The notes: generated from the sequence alone by a model not told the origin. 64,000 nt of DNA from an uncultured Bacteroides sp. (GCF_963678845.1 NZ_OY787468.1:1017822-1081821), one strand, 5' to 3'; shown: positions 36,403-45,695, counted from the stretch's first letter. Translations and numbers: made by a program.

Positions 36403-36585
36403 CAGATTATAAAATTAATACAGGTAAAAATGTCAGATTGGTTATTTAATATATTTGTGAATATGCGGAATATTTTATTTCATTCTTTTGGAAGGCTTAT
36501 ATATTGGAATGAAAATTAAAATGTCAGAAATGAATATTGCGAGAAAGCTTTTTTTTTATGAGTCTGATTTAGGGGAAAGAAAAAA
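36403..36585. other. AT-rich spacer with no gene seen
   Basis: Between the gdhA promoter and the maeB terminator. Short open frames here lack ribosome sites and protein-like composition; I see nothing further. Confidence 0.5.
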
Positions 36586-36621
36586 CGGGATGATAATATT
36601 ATATTTAATATTTATCATCCC
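36586..36621 (-). terminator. Terminator of maeB
   Basis: On the minus strand CGGGATGAT pairs with ATCATCCCG, with additional AT pairs in the loop, followed by TTTTTTC. It lies 13 bp after the maeB stop. Confidence 0.85.
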
Positions 36622-36633
36622 GGATATTAAAGG

Positions 36634-38919
36634 TTATTTTGAATTCTTTTTTGCATCAACAATTGCATCAATTACTGCAACAGCAGTAATGTTAACAATG
36701 TCGCGAACAGAACTTTCACTATCAGTGAAGTGAATAGGTTTGTTCAGACCCATTTGGATAGGGCCGATTAATTCTGTGTCACTCATTGCCTGAATTAGTT
36801 TGTAGCCAGAGTTTGCAGAGCTTAAGTTAGGGAATACCAGTGTGTTTACATCCTTGCCTAATAATCTTGTGAATGGATATTTTGCATCACGAATATTTTT
36901 GTTCAAGGCAAAGTTTACCTGCATTTCTCCATCAATTGCTAGATCTGGATATTTTTCCTGCAATTGTCTTACAGCTTCATGAACTTTTGCAGGACTTCCT
37001 ACAGGATCAGAACCGAAGTTAGAATATGACAACATAGCCATTACCGGAGTTTGATTAAAGAAACGAACAGTATTTGCTGTCAATCTTGCAATATCTGTTA
37101 ATGTTTCAGTATCGGGATGACGGTTGATTAAAGTATCTGCTAAGAAGTATGTACCTTTTTTAGAATTTAAAATGTGCATTGTTCCGAAATGATTAAATCC
37201 TTCCTGGATACCAATAACTTCTTTTGCAACCTTAATTGTATTTGAGTATTTAGTATACAGACCGGTGATAAAGGCATCAGCTTCTCCTGTTTCCACCATC
37301 ATCATACCAAAATAGTTGCGTTCAAACATCTTATCGGTTGCTTCATCGTAGTTGGCACCTTCACGGGCACGCTTCTCTGTCAGGATGTGTGCATAGCGAT
37401 CACGTCGTTCTGTTTGACTGTCGTGGCGAAGATTTACAATTTCAATTCCATCAAGATTCAAATCCAGTTCTTTTGCCAGTTTTTCAATGCGTTCCTCATT
37501 ACCTAATAAGATAGGATAGCAAATACCTTCGTTCTTAGCTTCAACGGCAGCTTTCAACATGTTTGGATGTCCGCCTTCTGCAAAAACGACTTTTTTAGGA
37601 TCGGTACGAGCCATGTCATAAAGTTGACTAGTCAGCTTAGATTCATAACCCATTAGTTCACGCAGGTGTTTTTTATAAGCATCCCAATCTTCGATAGGTT
37701 TACGAGCTACTCCTGATTCCATGGCAGCTTTAGCAACAGCCATTGAAACTTCAGTAATCAAACGTGGGTCAACTGGTTTTGGAATAAAGTATTCCGGACC
37801 GAAAGTAAGGTTGGATACATTATATACTTCATTTACAATTTCAGGTATAGGCAATTTTGCCAAAGCAGCGATTGCTTTAACTGCTGCCAGTTTCATTTCC
37901 TCATTAATAGCACTTGCACGAGTATCAAGAGCACCGCGGAATATATAAGGGAAGCCAATTACATTGTTAATCTGGTTTGGATAATCAGAACGTCCTGTTG
38001 ACATCAATATGTCTGGGCGAGCTGCCATTGCATCTTCGTATGTAATTTCAGGAACAGGATTTGCCAATGCAAAAACAATTGGAGTATTTGCCATGGAGCG
38101 AACCATATCCTGAGATAATATATTCCCTTTAGATAATCCTAAGAATACGTCAGCACCTTTAATAGCTTCATCCAATGTATGGATGTCGGTGCGTGAAGTT
38201 GCAAAGAATTTTTTTGATTCATCTAATTTTGTACGTTCGGTAGAAATAACACCTTTACTATCAAGCATTACAATATTTTCTTTGCGTGCTCCAAGTGCAA
38301 GATATAATTTAGTACAAGAAACTGCAGCTGCACCGGCACCGTTTACAACGATCTTCACATCTTCAATCTTCTTTCCTGCTACCTCAAGTGCATTAAGTAA
38401 ACCTGCACTGGAAATAATTGCAGTACCATGTTGGTCGTCGTGCATCACCGGAATGTCAAGTTCTGCCTTTAAACGTGTTTCTATCTCAAAACATTCAGGC
38501 GCTTTGATATCTTCCAGATTAATTCCTCCGAAAGTTGGGGCGATAGCTTTAACAGCTTCAATAAACTTTTCTGGGTCTTTTTCATTTACTTCTATATCGA
38601 AAACATCTATTCCTGCATATATCTTAAATAGTAACCCTTTACCTTCCATTACAGGCTTTCCTGCAATTGCGCCAATGTCTCCAAGTCCTAATACAGCTGT
38701 TCCGTTAGATATAACAGCTACTAAGTTTCCTTTGGCTGTATAGTCATATGCTGTTTGAGGATCTTTTTCAATTTCCAGACAAGGTTCTGCAACTCCGGGA
38801 GAGTATGCCAAAGATAAATCAGTTTGTGTACTGTAAGGTTTGGTAGGTACTACCTCAATTTTTCCGGGTTTACCCTGTGAGTGGTAGAGCAAAGCCGCTT
38901 CTTTTGTAATTTTAGCCAT
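36634..38919 (-). CDS. maeB: NADP-dependent malic enzyme fused to phosphotransacetylase-like domain
   Basis: Decarboxylates malate to pyruvate with NADP. The malic domain (residues ~1-420) shows the Tyr/Lys region YSPGVAEPC, AVISNGTAVLGLGDIG, DDQHGTAIIS with metal ligands, VVNGAGAAA for the dinucleotide fold and FALANPVPEI. Residues ~430-760 are a phosphate acetyl/butyryltransferase-type domain (FAEGGHPNMLKAA, LVFPNLSSANSGYKL) that in MaeB proteins is usually regulatory, sensing acetyl-CoA, rather than catalytic. Length of 761 residues is typical of the fusion. A TAGATTTG -7 box is at 38953-38960 and a terminator follows the stop. Divergent from the thioesterase gene. Confidence 0.95.
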   Translation of the reverse strand: MAKITKEAALLYHSQGKPGKIEVVPTKPYSTQTDLSLAYSPGVAEPCLEIEKDPQTAYDYTAKGNLVAVISNGTAVLGLGDIGAIAGKPVMEGKGLLFKIYAGIDVFDIEVNEKDPEKFIEAVKAIAPTFGGINLEDIKAPECFEIETRLKAELDIPVMHDDQHGTAIISSAGLLNALEVAGKKIEDVKIVVNGAGAAAVSCTKLYLALGARKENIVMLDSKGVISTERTKLDESKKFFATSRTDIHTLDEAIKGADVFLGLSKGNILSQDMVRSMANTPIVFALANPVPEITYEDAMAARPDILMSTGRSDYPNQINNVIGFPYIFRGALDTRASAINEEMKLAAVKAIAALAKLPIPEIVNEVYNVSNLTFGPEYFIPKPVDPRLITEVSMAVAKAAMESGVARKPIEDWDAYKKHLRELMGYESKLTSQLYDMARTDPKKVVFAEGGHPNMLKAAVEAKNEGICYPILLGNEERIEKLAKELDLNLDGIEIVNLRHDSQTERRDRYAHILTEKRAREGANYDEATDKMFERNYFGMMMVETGEADAFITGLYTKYSNTIKVAKEVIGIQEGFNHFGTMHILNSKKGTYFLADTLINRHPDTETLTDIARLTANTVRFFNQTPVMAMLSYSNFGSDPVGSPAKVHEAVRQLQEKYPDLAIDGEMQVNFALNKNIRDAKYPFTRLLGKDVNTLVFPNLSSANSGYKLIQAMSDTELIGPIQMGLNKPIHFTDSESSVRDIVNITAVAVIDAIVDAKKNSK

Positions 38920-38952
38920 TCTTTTTTATGTGTATTGTTCATAATCTGCCTA

Positions 38953-38960
38953 CAAATCTA
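38953..38960 (-). promoter_or_regulatory. Candidate -7 box of maeB
   Basis: TAGATTTG on the minus strand matches TAnnTTTG, 34 bp before the start codon; no clear -33 element. Confidence 0.45.
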
Positions 38961-39035
38961 TAAAATAAAGTTGTAAATTGTAGTTTTTTAAATGTCAAAT
39001 ATTGAAGATTGTTGCAAATAGAATATAAAATTGCT

Positions 39036-39043
39036 TATTTTTG
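39036..39043 (+). promoter_or_regulatory. Candidate -7 box of the thioesterase gene
   Basis: TATTTTTG matches TAnnTTTG, with TTG about 22 bp upstream, 21 bp before the ATG at 39065. Confidence 0.55.
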
Positions 39044-39064
39044 TAACCTCAATATTACAAACAG

Positions 39065-39505
39065 ATGGAAAGATTAAATTTTAAACACACGATTCCAATT
39101 CAATTGCGTTTTAATGACTTTGATGCATTAGGACATGTGAATAACTCGGTTTACTTCTCATTCTATGATTTGGGTAAGACTTCTTATTTTAATGAGGTGA
39201 TGCCAGAAATGGTTTCCAGTAATGATGTTGGTGTAGTAATAGCAAACATTCAAGTAAGCTTTCTTTTACCTGTATATCCGAACGAGAATGTTGCTGTGCA
39301 AACGGCTGTAGTTGAAATAGGAAATAAAAGCTTTAAGCTGTTTCAGCAACTTATTAATGTTGACACAAATGAAGTAAAATGTATTTGCCAAACGGTGATG
39401 GTTGGTTTTGATGCGAAGACAAAAGCCACGAAACTTATTTCTGATGAATGGAGAAAGGCCATGATTGATTATGAAGGCAGAGGAGATCTTAGCAAAACTG
39501 TCTGA
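39065..39505 (+). CDS. Hotdog-fold acyl-CoA thioesterase (YbgC/FadM type)
   Basis: A 146-residue single-hotdog protein. The active-site segment RFNDFDALGHVNNSVYFSFYDLG (residues ~14-36; first 20 are the YbgC/4HBT signature with the catalytic Asp in DFDALGHVNN) is clear. It presumably hydrolyses an acyl-CoA or acyl-ACP thioester; chain length is not predictable. No signal peptide. It is monocistronic with its own -7 box and a shared terminator, divergent from maeB and convergent with the DPP-IV-like gene. Confidence 0.88.
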   Translation: MERLNFKHTIPIQLRFNDFDALGHVNNSVYFSFYDLGKTSYFNEVMPEMVSSNDVGVVIANIQVSFLLPVYPNENVAVQTAVVEIGNKSFKLFQQLINVDTNEVKCICQTVMVGFDAKTKATKLISDEWRKAMIDYEGRGDLSKTV

Positions 39506-39523
39506 AATATAATAATAGTAAAG

Positions 39524-39559
39524 AACAAGGGTGCCCAATATTTACTGAGCACCCTTGTT
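39524..39559. terminator. Bidirectional terminator after the thioesterase gene
   Basis: AACAAGGGTGC (39524-39534) pairs with GCACCCTTGTT (39549-39559), followed by TGTTT on the plus strand. It also lies 20 bp past the stop of the convergent peptidase gene. Confidence 0.8.
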
Positions 39560-39580
39560 TGTTTAGTTATGTATGAAAGG

Positions 39581-41905
39581 CTATTTCATTTTTATAGAAT
39601 CCCATGCTGGAGGATTTACCCCCATAAGGTTTTTAACAAAGAAATCATAGCGTTTGTGTTCTCCATATTCTCCTCCAAGAGTATGATTACTTCCTGGTAA
39701 TACTACAAGCTCAAAGTTCTTATTAGCTTTTATTAAAGCATTTACAACCTGCATCGTTGAGGCCGGATCAACATTGTCGTCCATTTCTCCAACAACCAGC
39801 ATTAACGGAGTTTTCAGTAAATGTGCATTTTCCACGTTTGAACATTCCTGGTATTCCTTTCCAATAGGATAGCCCATCCATTGTTCGTTCCACCATATTT
39901 TATCCATGCGGTTATCGTGGCAGCCGCAAGATGAATAAGCTGCTTTGTAGAATTCGGGATAGAAAAGAGTAGCAGTTGTCGACTCTTGTCCACCGGCAGA
40001 ACCTCCAAAGATACCTACCTTATCTATATTCATATAAGAATACTTCTGTGCAGCAGCTTTTATCCATGCCATATGATCGGGCAGTCCGGCATCCTTCAGA
40101 TTCTTATAAATAATTTCTTCGAAAGATTTTGAACGGAAAGATGTTCCCATTCCATCCATCTGTACAACAATGAATCCAAGTTCTGCGATGGCAGAATGGA
40201 ATCCTAAGAACGGATAGAAAGATTTCGGAGTATATTGATTTCCCGGTCCTGCATAAATATATTCCAGAATAGGATATTTCTTTTGCGGATCAAAGTTCGT
40301 AGGGCGTATTATTACTCCCCAAATGTCAGTTTTGCCATCTCTTCCTTTTGCAACAAAAGGTTCGGGAGCTATCCATCCGGTTTTTACAAGCTGGGTGATA
40401 TCTGCTTTTTCAAGTGGCATAATAACCTTTCCGCTTTTTGTCTCTCTTAGAACAGCAACAGGAGCCTTATTTACCATTGAATAAACATCTACGAAATAAT
40501 TATAGTTATCCGAGAATGTTCCCTGATGCATTCCTTCTTCGGGAGTAAGACAAGTTAGTCCGGTTCCGTCGAAATTGATGCGATAATAGCGAATCAAATA
40601 TGGATCTTCATCTTTAACCATTCCATTAGCCGAGAAGATGATCTGCCTGTTTTCTTCATCTACGTTGATAACTTCTCTGACATACCATTCTCCTTTGGTA
40701 ATCTGATTCTTTACTTCACCTGTATGGCGGTTATATAAGTATAGATGATTCCAGTTGTCTCTTTCACTCATCCAGATAACTTCATCGCCATTAGCCAGAT
40801 TCTTGCGGAAATAGCGATTGTAGTTTATGAATGTTTTGCTTGTTTCTTCAACAATAGGTTTTATAGCACCGGTTTCTGTTGATAACTCAAGAACTCTGTA
40901 AATCTGGTGTCCACGCTGATTGTATTCAAACATCACATTTTTACTGTCGGCACTCCATTCCAAACCGTGCACATCAAACTGACTGTTGAATTGTTCTGTG
41001 GAAGGAATAGATGCTTTTCCGCTCTCCACATCGAATGCACAAGGCGTTTTAAATGGAAGAGCATCTCCCGGCTTGGTATATTCTCTTTTATGAAGCTTTG
41101 GTTGCAGCTGGTCAGTAGGGGATGATTCTACGAAATAGATGTATCGTTGTTCTGCCGGACGGATTTTCATCGCAGCAACTTTCTTAGAATCGGGTGACCA
41201 ACTGATATATGCAGAATAATATTCTCCGGGTGAACCGTCAAGACTTAATGCCTTTTCTTTACCTGATTGGTTATCTTTTACATACACATTCTGGTTTTTA
41301 ATGAACGCGGTAAGTTTTCCGTTAGGTGAAATAACCGGAGGTCCCTGACGTTCATCATCGCTCGCATTCCAATATTTGGAATCAGGTTTTTCTACTTTGC
41401 CTTCGTTCTTGAGTTGATTCTTCTTTTTAAGATAAAGCCATTTGTAATCGTTATAAATGAATCGAAGAGAATCAAGAGTGGGATTAACTTGCAACGATAG
41501 AATAGGAAGCTTTTTGGCATCTATAGCCTTTGAAGTAGCTGAGGCTATAAGTTTAGCTAGTTTTTGATGATCGAAAAGTTCATTTCTGTTCTTTTTTACT
41601 GCGTTGGTTACAACGTAAATCTTCCCATCCGGAGTGTTTCTTATGTACCAGAATTGGCTGGTTTTTCCAATCCATTTAGGATTTACTTCAGAATAAAATA
41701 CTTTATCTTTCAGGTTATCCCGTAAAGAAAAGGCACGTTGGTAGTCTCCCACAGTGCCTTGTGCATAAAGTGTGTTGCCGGAAAGCGCGGTTACCTTGAC
41801 TGCTGTAAAAGGTACCGGAGTAATAGGATATCCTCCATTGGATTTTACCTGAGCCTGCATACATGTGCCCAGACTTAATAGTCCTATAATCCAAAGTTTC
41901 TTCAT
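39581..41905 (-). CDS. Dipeptidyl peptidase IV-like serine peptidase (S9B)
   Basis: Exported serine peptidase, 774 residues, with a signal peptide ending near MQAQ (residue ~20). An eight-blade-type propeller (residues ~30-510) has WSPDSKKVA and WSADSKNVMF blades. The catalytic domain shows the nucleophile in GGSAGGQEST, the acid in GEMDDNVDP and the histidine in GSNHTLGGE. S9B enzymes release N-terminal Xaa-Pro/Ala dipeptides; the exact specificity of this one is inferred. It is divergent from a LuxR-type regulator, and a perfect 17-bp palindrome lies in the shared promoter region. Confidence 0.92.
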   Translation of the reverse strand: MKKLWIIGLLSLGTCMQAQVKSNGGYPITPVPFTAVKVTALSGNTLYAQGTVGDYQRAFSLRDNLKDKVFYSEVNPKWIGKTSQFWYIRNTPDGKIYVVTNAVKKNRNELFDHQKLAKLIASATSKAIDAKKLPILSLQVNPTLDSLRFIYNDYKWLYLKKKNQLKNEGKVEKPDSKYWNASDDERQGPPVISPNGKLTAFIKNQNVYVKDNQSGKEKALSLDGSPGEYYSAYISWSPDSKKVAAMKIRPAEQRYIYFVESSPTDQLQPKLHKREYTKPGDALPFKTPCAFDVESGKASIPSTEQFNSQFDVHGLEWSADSKNVMFEYNQRGHQIYRVLELSTETGAIKPIVEETSKTFINYNRYFRKNLANGDEVIWMSERDNWNHLYLYNRHTGEVKNQITKGEWYVREVINVDEENRQIIFSANGMVKDEDPYLIRYYRINFDGTGLTCLTPEEGMHQGTFSDNYNYFVDVYSMVNKAPVAVLRETKSGKVIMPLEKADITQLVKTGWIAPEPFVAKGRDGKTDIWGVIIRPTNFDPQKKYPILEYIYAGPGNQYTPKSFYPFLGFHSAIAELGFIVVQMDGMGTSFRSKSFEEIIYKNLKDAGLPDHMAWIKAAAQKYSYMNIDKVGIFGGSAGGQESTTATLFYPEFYKAAYSSCGCHDNRMDKIWWNEQWMGYPIGKEYQECSNVENAHLLKTPLMLVVGEMDDNVDPASTMQVVNALIKANKNFELVVLPGSNHTLGGEYGEHKRYDFFVKNLMGVNPPAWDSIKMK

Positions 41906-41943
41906 TGTTTCTCTCTTATTAAGAGTTTATATTAATCAAAGCC

Positions 41944-41951
41944 CAAAAATA
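41944..41951 (-). promoter_or_regulatory. Candidate -7 box of the DPP-IV-like gene
   Basis: TATTTTTG on the minus strand matches TAnnTTTG, 39 bp before the start codon. The palindrome at 41960-41997 covers where the -33 element would be. Confidence 0.55.
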
Positions 41952-41959
41952 CTCATTTT

Positions 41960-41997
41960 TGGCATTTAACTACCACGTTTGTGGTAGTTAAATGCCA
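41960..41997. promoter_or_regulatory. Operator-like perfect 17-bp inverted repeat
   Basis: Arms 41960-41976 and 41981-41997 are exact complements around GTTT; the inner core is ACTACCACGTTTGTGGTAGT. It lies between divergent genes, over the -33 area of the peptidase promoter and 15 bp before the regulator's promoter. A binding site for a dimeric regulator is the simplest reading. Confidence 0.6.
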
Positions 41998-42011
41998 CTT
42001 AAAGGGGATTC

Positions 42012-42039
42012 TTTGATTGGTCATCATGGTATATCTTTG
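42012..42039 (+). promoter_or_regulatory. Promoter of the LuxR-type regulator gene
   Basis: TTTG (42012-42015) and TATCTTTG (42032-42039) with a 16-bp spacer, slightly short of the usual 19. A start near 42046 makes the ATG at 42075 the first usable one. Confidence 0.55.
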
Positions 42040-42074
42040 TACCATAGTAATATTGCTTGGTTAGAACAAAACAT

Positions 42075-42749
42075 ATGAAACAGATGACTAATACAATTCT
42101 TATCATTGCCGATAATCAGCCGCTTACAGCTTTTGCATTAAGAACCTGGGCTAAAGAAAGTGAACTGTTCAATTCTATTATTGAATCATCAGACAAACAA
42201 ACATTAAAAGAATCTCTTAATAATTTGTTTGATGAAGATGTTCTGTTAATCATTGATATAGAACTTTTTGACTTCTCAGACAAGGACGAACTGCTTGCTT
42301 TCTTTCAGACTCACAATCAACTTCGTAAACTATTTATTGGTGATCATTTTAATGAAGAAGAGTTGTCTCTCATTGCAGAGGATATGCAGTCGAATATCGT
42401 TCTGAAAAATGTGGAACTGGAAGAGTTGAAAATAGCCATAAGCTTTTCTTTAAAAGGACGCTATTATATTCAGTCAGAGTTATTAAACCTATTGATGCGA
42501 AAGAACAGTACACAGGTGAAAACCGGTTATGAAGAAGTGCATCTCACACCCACGGAAAAGGACATTGTATCTTTAATAGCCAGCGGTAAAACAACAAAAG
42601 AAGTGGCTGTGATAAGAAGTCTGAGTTATCATACAGTAGTTACTCACCGGAAAAATATTTTCCGTAAACTGGGAATATCCAGTATTCATGCGCTGACAAT
42701 CTATGCTATAAAAGCAGGATTGATTGATCCTACAGAATATTACATTTAA
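42075..42749 (+). CDS. LuxR-type response regulator
   Basis: A 224-residue DNA-binding regulator. The C-terminal LuxR/GerE helix-turn-helix is clear: LTPTEKDIVSLIASGKTTKE then HRKNIFRKLGISSIHALTIY (residues ~158-215). The N-terminal half folds like a receiver (ILIIADNQPLTAFALR) but keeps only one acidic residue in the first loop; an Asp in LIIDIELFDF is at the phosphorylation position. It may respond weakly or not at all to phosphorylation. No histidine kinase is adjacent. It is divergent from the peptidase gene and followed 33 bp later by epsC, so it may control either. Confidence 0.85.
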   Translation: MKQMTNTILIIADNQPLTAFALRTWAKESELFNSIIESSDKQTLKESLNNLFDEDVLLIIDIELFDFSDKDELLAFFQTHNQLRKLFIGDHFNEEELSLIAEDMQSNIVLKNVELEELKIAISFSLKGRYYIQSELLNLLMRKNSTQVKTGYEEVHLTPTEKDIVSLIASGKTTKEVAVIRSLSYHTVVTHRKNIFRKLGISSIHALTIYAIKAGLIDPTEYYI

Positions 42750-42782
42750 GAACCATCACACAATTAATAAATTTGAAACTTT

Positions 42783-43688
42783 ATGCTAAGTCCTACCGAA
42801 ACCATACTGAAGAATGTAGATATACTTTCTCAGCACTCAACAGAAGAGTATAAATATATACCCCGACATGATAAGCCGCTACCATCCATTGAGCGGTTGG
42901 CCGAGGTGATGGATTTGATTAAATCAATTCTTTTTCCGGGATTTTTTGGTGACTCTATTGCCAACCAGAAAACACTTAAGTATCATATTGGGATGAATAT
43001 GGAAAGACTTTATACACTGTTGGTTGAGCAGATACACAATGGCATTTGTTTCAATACAAAAAATGCAGTGGGTAAAGATATAAAGTCAAAGGCTTCGGAA
43101 CTGGCAATTACTTTTATAGATAAGATTCCCGAGATAAAAAGATTGCTTAGCACGGATGTGAAATCTACGTTCGACGGAGACCCTGCTGCAAAAAGCTATG
43201 GAGAGGTTATATTTTCCTATCCCACAATTAAAGCTTTAATCAATCATCGGGTAGCTCATGAACTTTTGTTGCTTGGAATTCCCACCATTCCACGCATTAT
43301 TTCCGAGCAGGCGCATTCCGAAACCGGAATTGATATACATCCGGCAGCCACAATTGGCGAATATTTCAGTATTGATCACGGAACAGGTGTAGTAATAGGT
43401 GAGACCTGTATTATTGGTAATCATGTTAGGCTATATCAGGGAGTAACACTGGGCGCAAAGAGTCGTAATCTTGAAGAGAACGGAATTTTAAAAGGAGCTC
43501 CCCGTCATCCTGTTCTGGAAGATAATGTTACCATTTATTCCAACTCTACTATCCTGGGGCATATTATAATTGGACATAATACCGTTGTAGGTGGTAATGT
43601 TTGGTTGACAAACTCAGTGCCTCCTTATTCAAGTATTCTGCAACAAAAGGCTGTGGAAAGTTCTTTTATTGATGGATTAGGTATTTAA
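42783..43688 (+). CDS. epsC: Serine O-acetyltransferase
   Basis: Makes O-acetylserine from serine and acetyl-CoA, first step of cysteine synthesis. The left-handed beta-helix repeats are visible at residues ~175-290 (GIDIHPAATIGEYFSIDHGTG, first 20 residues diagnostic; GVVIGETCIIGNHVRLYQGV; NVTIYSNSTILGHIIIGHN). The catalytic Asp/His pair lies in SIDHGTG and the second His is in APRHPVL. The N-terminal ~150 residues are the helical trimerisation part, larger than in CysE, which fits the EpsC class. It is downstream of the LuxR-type gene in one likely operon and is convergent with the MalY/PatB lyase, another cysteine-related enzyme. Confidence 0.92.
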   Translation: MLSPTETILKNVDILSQHSTEEYKYIPRHDKPLPSIERLAEVMDLIKSILFPGFFGDSIANQKTLKYHIGMNMERLYTLLVEQIHNGICFNTKNAVGKDIKSKASELAITFIDKIPEIKRLLSTDVKSTFDGDPAAKSYGEVIFSYPTIKALINHRVAHELLLLGIPTIPRIISEQAHSETGIDIHPAATIGEYFSIDHGTGVVIGETCIIGNHVRLYQGVTLGAKSRNLEENGILKGAPRHPVLEDNVTIYSNSTILGHIIIGHNTVVGGNVWLTNSVPPYSSILQQKAVESSFIDGLGI

Positions 43689-43704
43689 CGATAGGTAAAA
43701 AGAT

Positions 43705-43750
43705 ACCCGGGCAGTAGATTCTTATCTGTTAATAAGTCTACTGCCCGGGT
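43705..43750. terminator. Terminator between epsC and the PatB gene
   Basis: ACCCGGGCAGTAGA pairs with its complement ending at 43750 and is followed by TTTATAG on the plus strand. It can serve both convergent genes. Confidence 0.85.
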
Positions 43751-43771
43751 TTATAGTTGTATAAATTAATC

Positions 43772-44944
43772 TTAAAACTGTTTATTATAGGCTTCTTCTA
43801 ACTGAGTAAGTGCCTTTTGCAGAATCACCCGTGGACATCCGGCGTTTATACGCATAAATCCGGTTCCTTCTTCTCCAAACATTGATCCGTCATTCAGTGC
43901 CAGATGTGCTTTATCAACAAAGAAATCAACAAGCTCTTCCTGATTCAGTCCTAATTCCCGGCAATCAAGGAATATCAGGTAAGATGCCTGTGGGCGGATA
44001 GCTTTTATCAGTGGCATATTTCTTTTCAGATAATTATCTACATAGTCGATATTTCCCTGAATGTAATCAAGCAATTGGTTCAACCATTCTGTACCATGTT
44101 CGTAGGCAGCAGCCACGGATATAAATGCAAATATATGTCCTTCAGAAAATTCGCTGGCATTGAGATACGTGTGGAATTTCTTTCTGACCTCATTATTTTC
44201 AATGATGCAATAAGAACTAGCCAATCCCGGCATATTAAATGCTTTGCTTGGCGACATAAACACAATAGAGTTGAGACGTGCTTTCTCAGAAATTTTGGCA
44301 AAAGGTGTGTGAGTATACCCCGGCAAAGTGAGGTCGGCATGAATCTCATCCGAAATTACCATCGTACCGTTGTCATAACAGATCTCGGCCATGGTAGCCA
44401 GCTCTTCTTTCGTCCAAACCCTTCCGCCCGGATTGTGAGGATTACACAAAATGAACAATTTGCAACCATTTACAGCTCCTTTGAAGTTTTCCCAGTCAAT
44501 TTTGTATTGTCCGTTTTCAAGTACCAGCGGATTGCGCACCACCTCGCGGTAGTTGTGCTCAGTAACAAGAAAGAACGGATGATAAACCGGACTTTGAATT
44601 AGCACCTTATCACCCGGCTGAGTGAAACATTTCAAAACATGAGCAAGTCCAACTACAATTCCCGAAGTAAAGTTTATCAATTCTTTAGAAACTTTCCAGT
44701 CATACCTGCTGGCCAGCCATTTTTCTATAGCCTGGTAATAAGACGCCGGTTTGCTGGTATAGCCAAGAATTTCGTTTTCGCAGCGCTCTTTTATTGCATT
44801 CATAATAAAAGGAGGAGTGCGAAAATCCATATCGGCCACCCAGAGTGGCAACAAATCATCTCTTCCCCATCTGGGTTTCAAAGCTTCAAGCTTCAGTGCA
44901 TCAGTACCTCTGCGGTCTATTACCTCGTCAAAGTTATATTTCAT
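43772..44944 (-). CDS. MalY/PatB family cystathionine beta-lyase (aminotransferase fold)
   Basis: PLP-dependent C-S lyase of fold type I, 390 residues. It starts MKYNFDEVIDRRGTDALKLE, the standard MalY/PatB opening (Asn/Phe-Asp, then the LPLWVADMDF block). The PLP lysine is in SPSKAFNMPGLASS, and the conserved Asn/Pro/Asp positions are in LCNPHNPGGR and ISDEIHADL. It would cleave cystathionine or cysteine to give pyruvate, ammonia and a thiol or H2S. The start is set at 44944; the longer frame to 45037 adds a non-homologous segment. A TATTTTTG -7 box is at 44973-44980. Confidence 0.92.
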   Translation of the reverse strand: MKYNFDEVIDRRGTDALKLEALKPRWGRDDLLPLWVADMDFRTPPFIMNAIKERCENEILGYTSKPASYYQAIEKWLASRYDWKVSKELINFTSGIVVGLAHVLKCFTQPGDKVLIQSPVYHPFFLVTEHNYREVVRNPLVLENGQYKIDWENFKGAVNGCKLFILCNPHNPGGRVWTKEELATMAEICYDNGTMVISDEIHADLTLPGYTHTPFAKISEKARLNSIVFMSPSKAFNMPGLASSYCIIENNEVRKKFHTYLNASEFSEGHIFAFISVAAAYEHGTEWLNQLLDYIQGNIDYVDNYLKRNMPLIKAIRPQASYLIFLDCRELGLNQEELVDFFVDKAHLALNDGSMFGEEGTGFMRINAGCPRVILQKALTQLEEAYNKQF

Positions 44945-44972
44945 AAAATTAATTCTATTTTTAGTGATATTG

Positions 44973-44980
44973 CAAAAATA
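44973..44980 (-). promoter_or_regulatory. Candidate -7 box of the PatB gene
   Basis: TATTTTTG on the minus strand matches TAnnTTTG, 28 bp upstream of the start codon at 44944, which supports that start over the longer frame. Confidence 0.5.
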
Positions 44981-45157
44981 CAAAACCTTCTTTGTTGAGT
45001 GAAATAAAAGCACGATAAATAACGAACTATTGCCCAATAAATAAAATCTATAGGCGAATGGTCGGAAATTATTGGTGAATGGTTGAGTAAACTCCGGTTT
45101 GTTTTTTCAAAAACGATTACGGATATTTGTGTGTTCTTGTACAAAACAATTATATCA

Positions 45158-45617
45158 ACATCCCGCCTGAGATATAAAAACTCACTCGGGAGTTTGGGTA
45201 AACTCTCGCTGCATCTTTCCGGAAGTTAGAGTGGCATTTGATAGCCTACAAATCACAGAGTTTGCAATATCTGTTTTTCAGCTTCTATATAATAACAAAA
45301 ATCTACCCTCACTCCCTCACTTCCTAGTGTAACTTATTGCACATTAATTGCTTATAAGTGAGAGATGGAATTTCTACCCTCACTTTACCCTCACTTTTCA
45401 TCTCATCCCTCACTATTTCGAACCATTTTTTTGAAAATTGATAGATTTCAACTTTTCAGATTATTATATGCAAGAAATGTGTAAATATGCGTTAAAAAAG
45501 TGAGGGTAGAGCTAAAAAGTGAGGGTTAAGTGAGGGATATTTTTTACTAATATAAATATTAGATGTTTGATTTTCATGATGTTACGTCTTGAAAGTGAGG
45601 GAGTGATGTTAGGGTAG
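45158..45617 (-). repeat. Noncoding repeat element E2 (inverted copy of E1)
   Basis: Homologous to 10381-10826 in reverse orientation. On the plus strand there are five CCCTCAC followed by four GTGAGGG; reverse-complemented this is four then five, the same order as E1. Shared words include CGAAATAGTGAGGGAT, AAAGTGAGGGTAAAGTGAGG, TCTCTCACTT and AATAAGTTAC, with the same spacing. The flank also matches: GGCGGGATGT lies about 130-137 bp beyond the array in both. The two copies are clearly diverged, so the duplication is not recent. No coding frame. It sits upstream of the Fic gene. Confidence 0.85.
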
Positions 45618-45695
45618 ACTTTTTTTTATAGAGAGAGGGAAAATTGTGCGGTTATATAGCGTTTATAAGTATTGGCTTGTTTTGTTAAATTTAAG

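Noticed and set aside
38183..38743. 186-residue plus-strand frame inside maeB
   Set aside because: Antisense to the malic enzyme domain, with no homology-like motifs.
44945..45037. 31-residue N-terminal extension of the PatB gene
   Set aside because: A -7 box lies within it, and the family begins at the later ATG.
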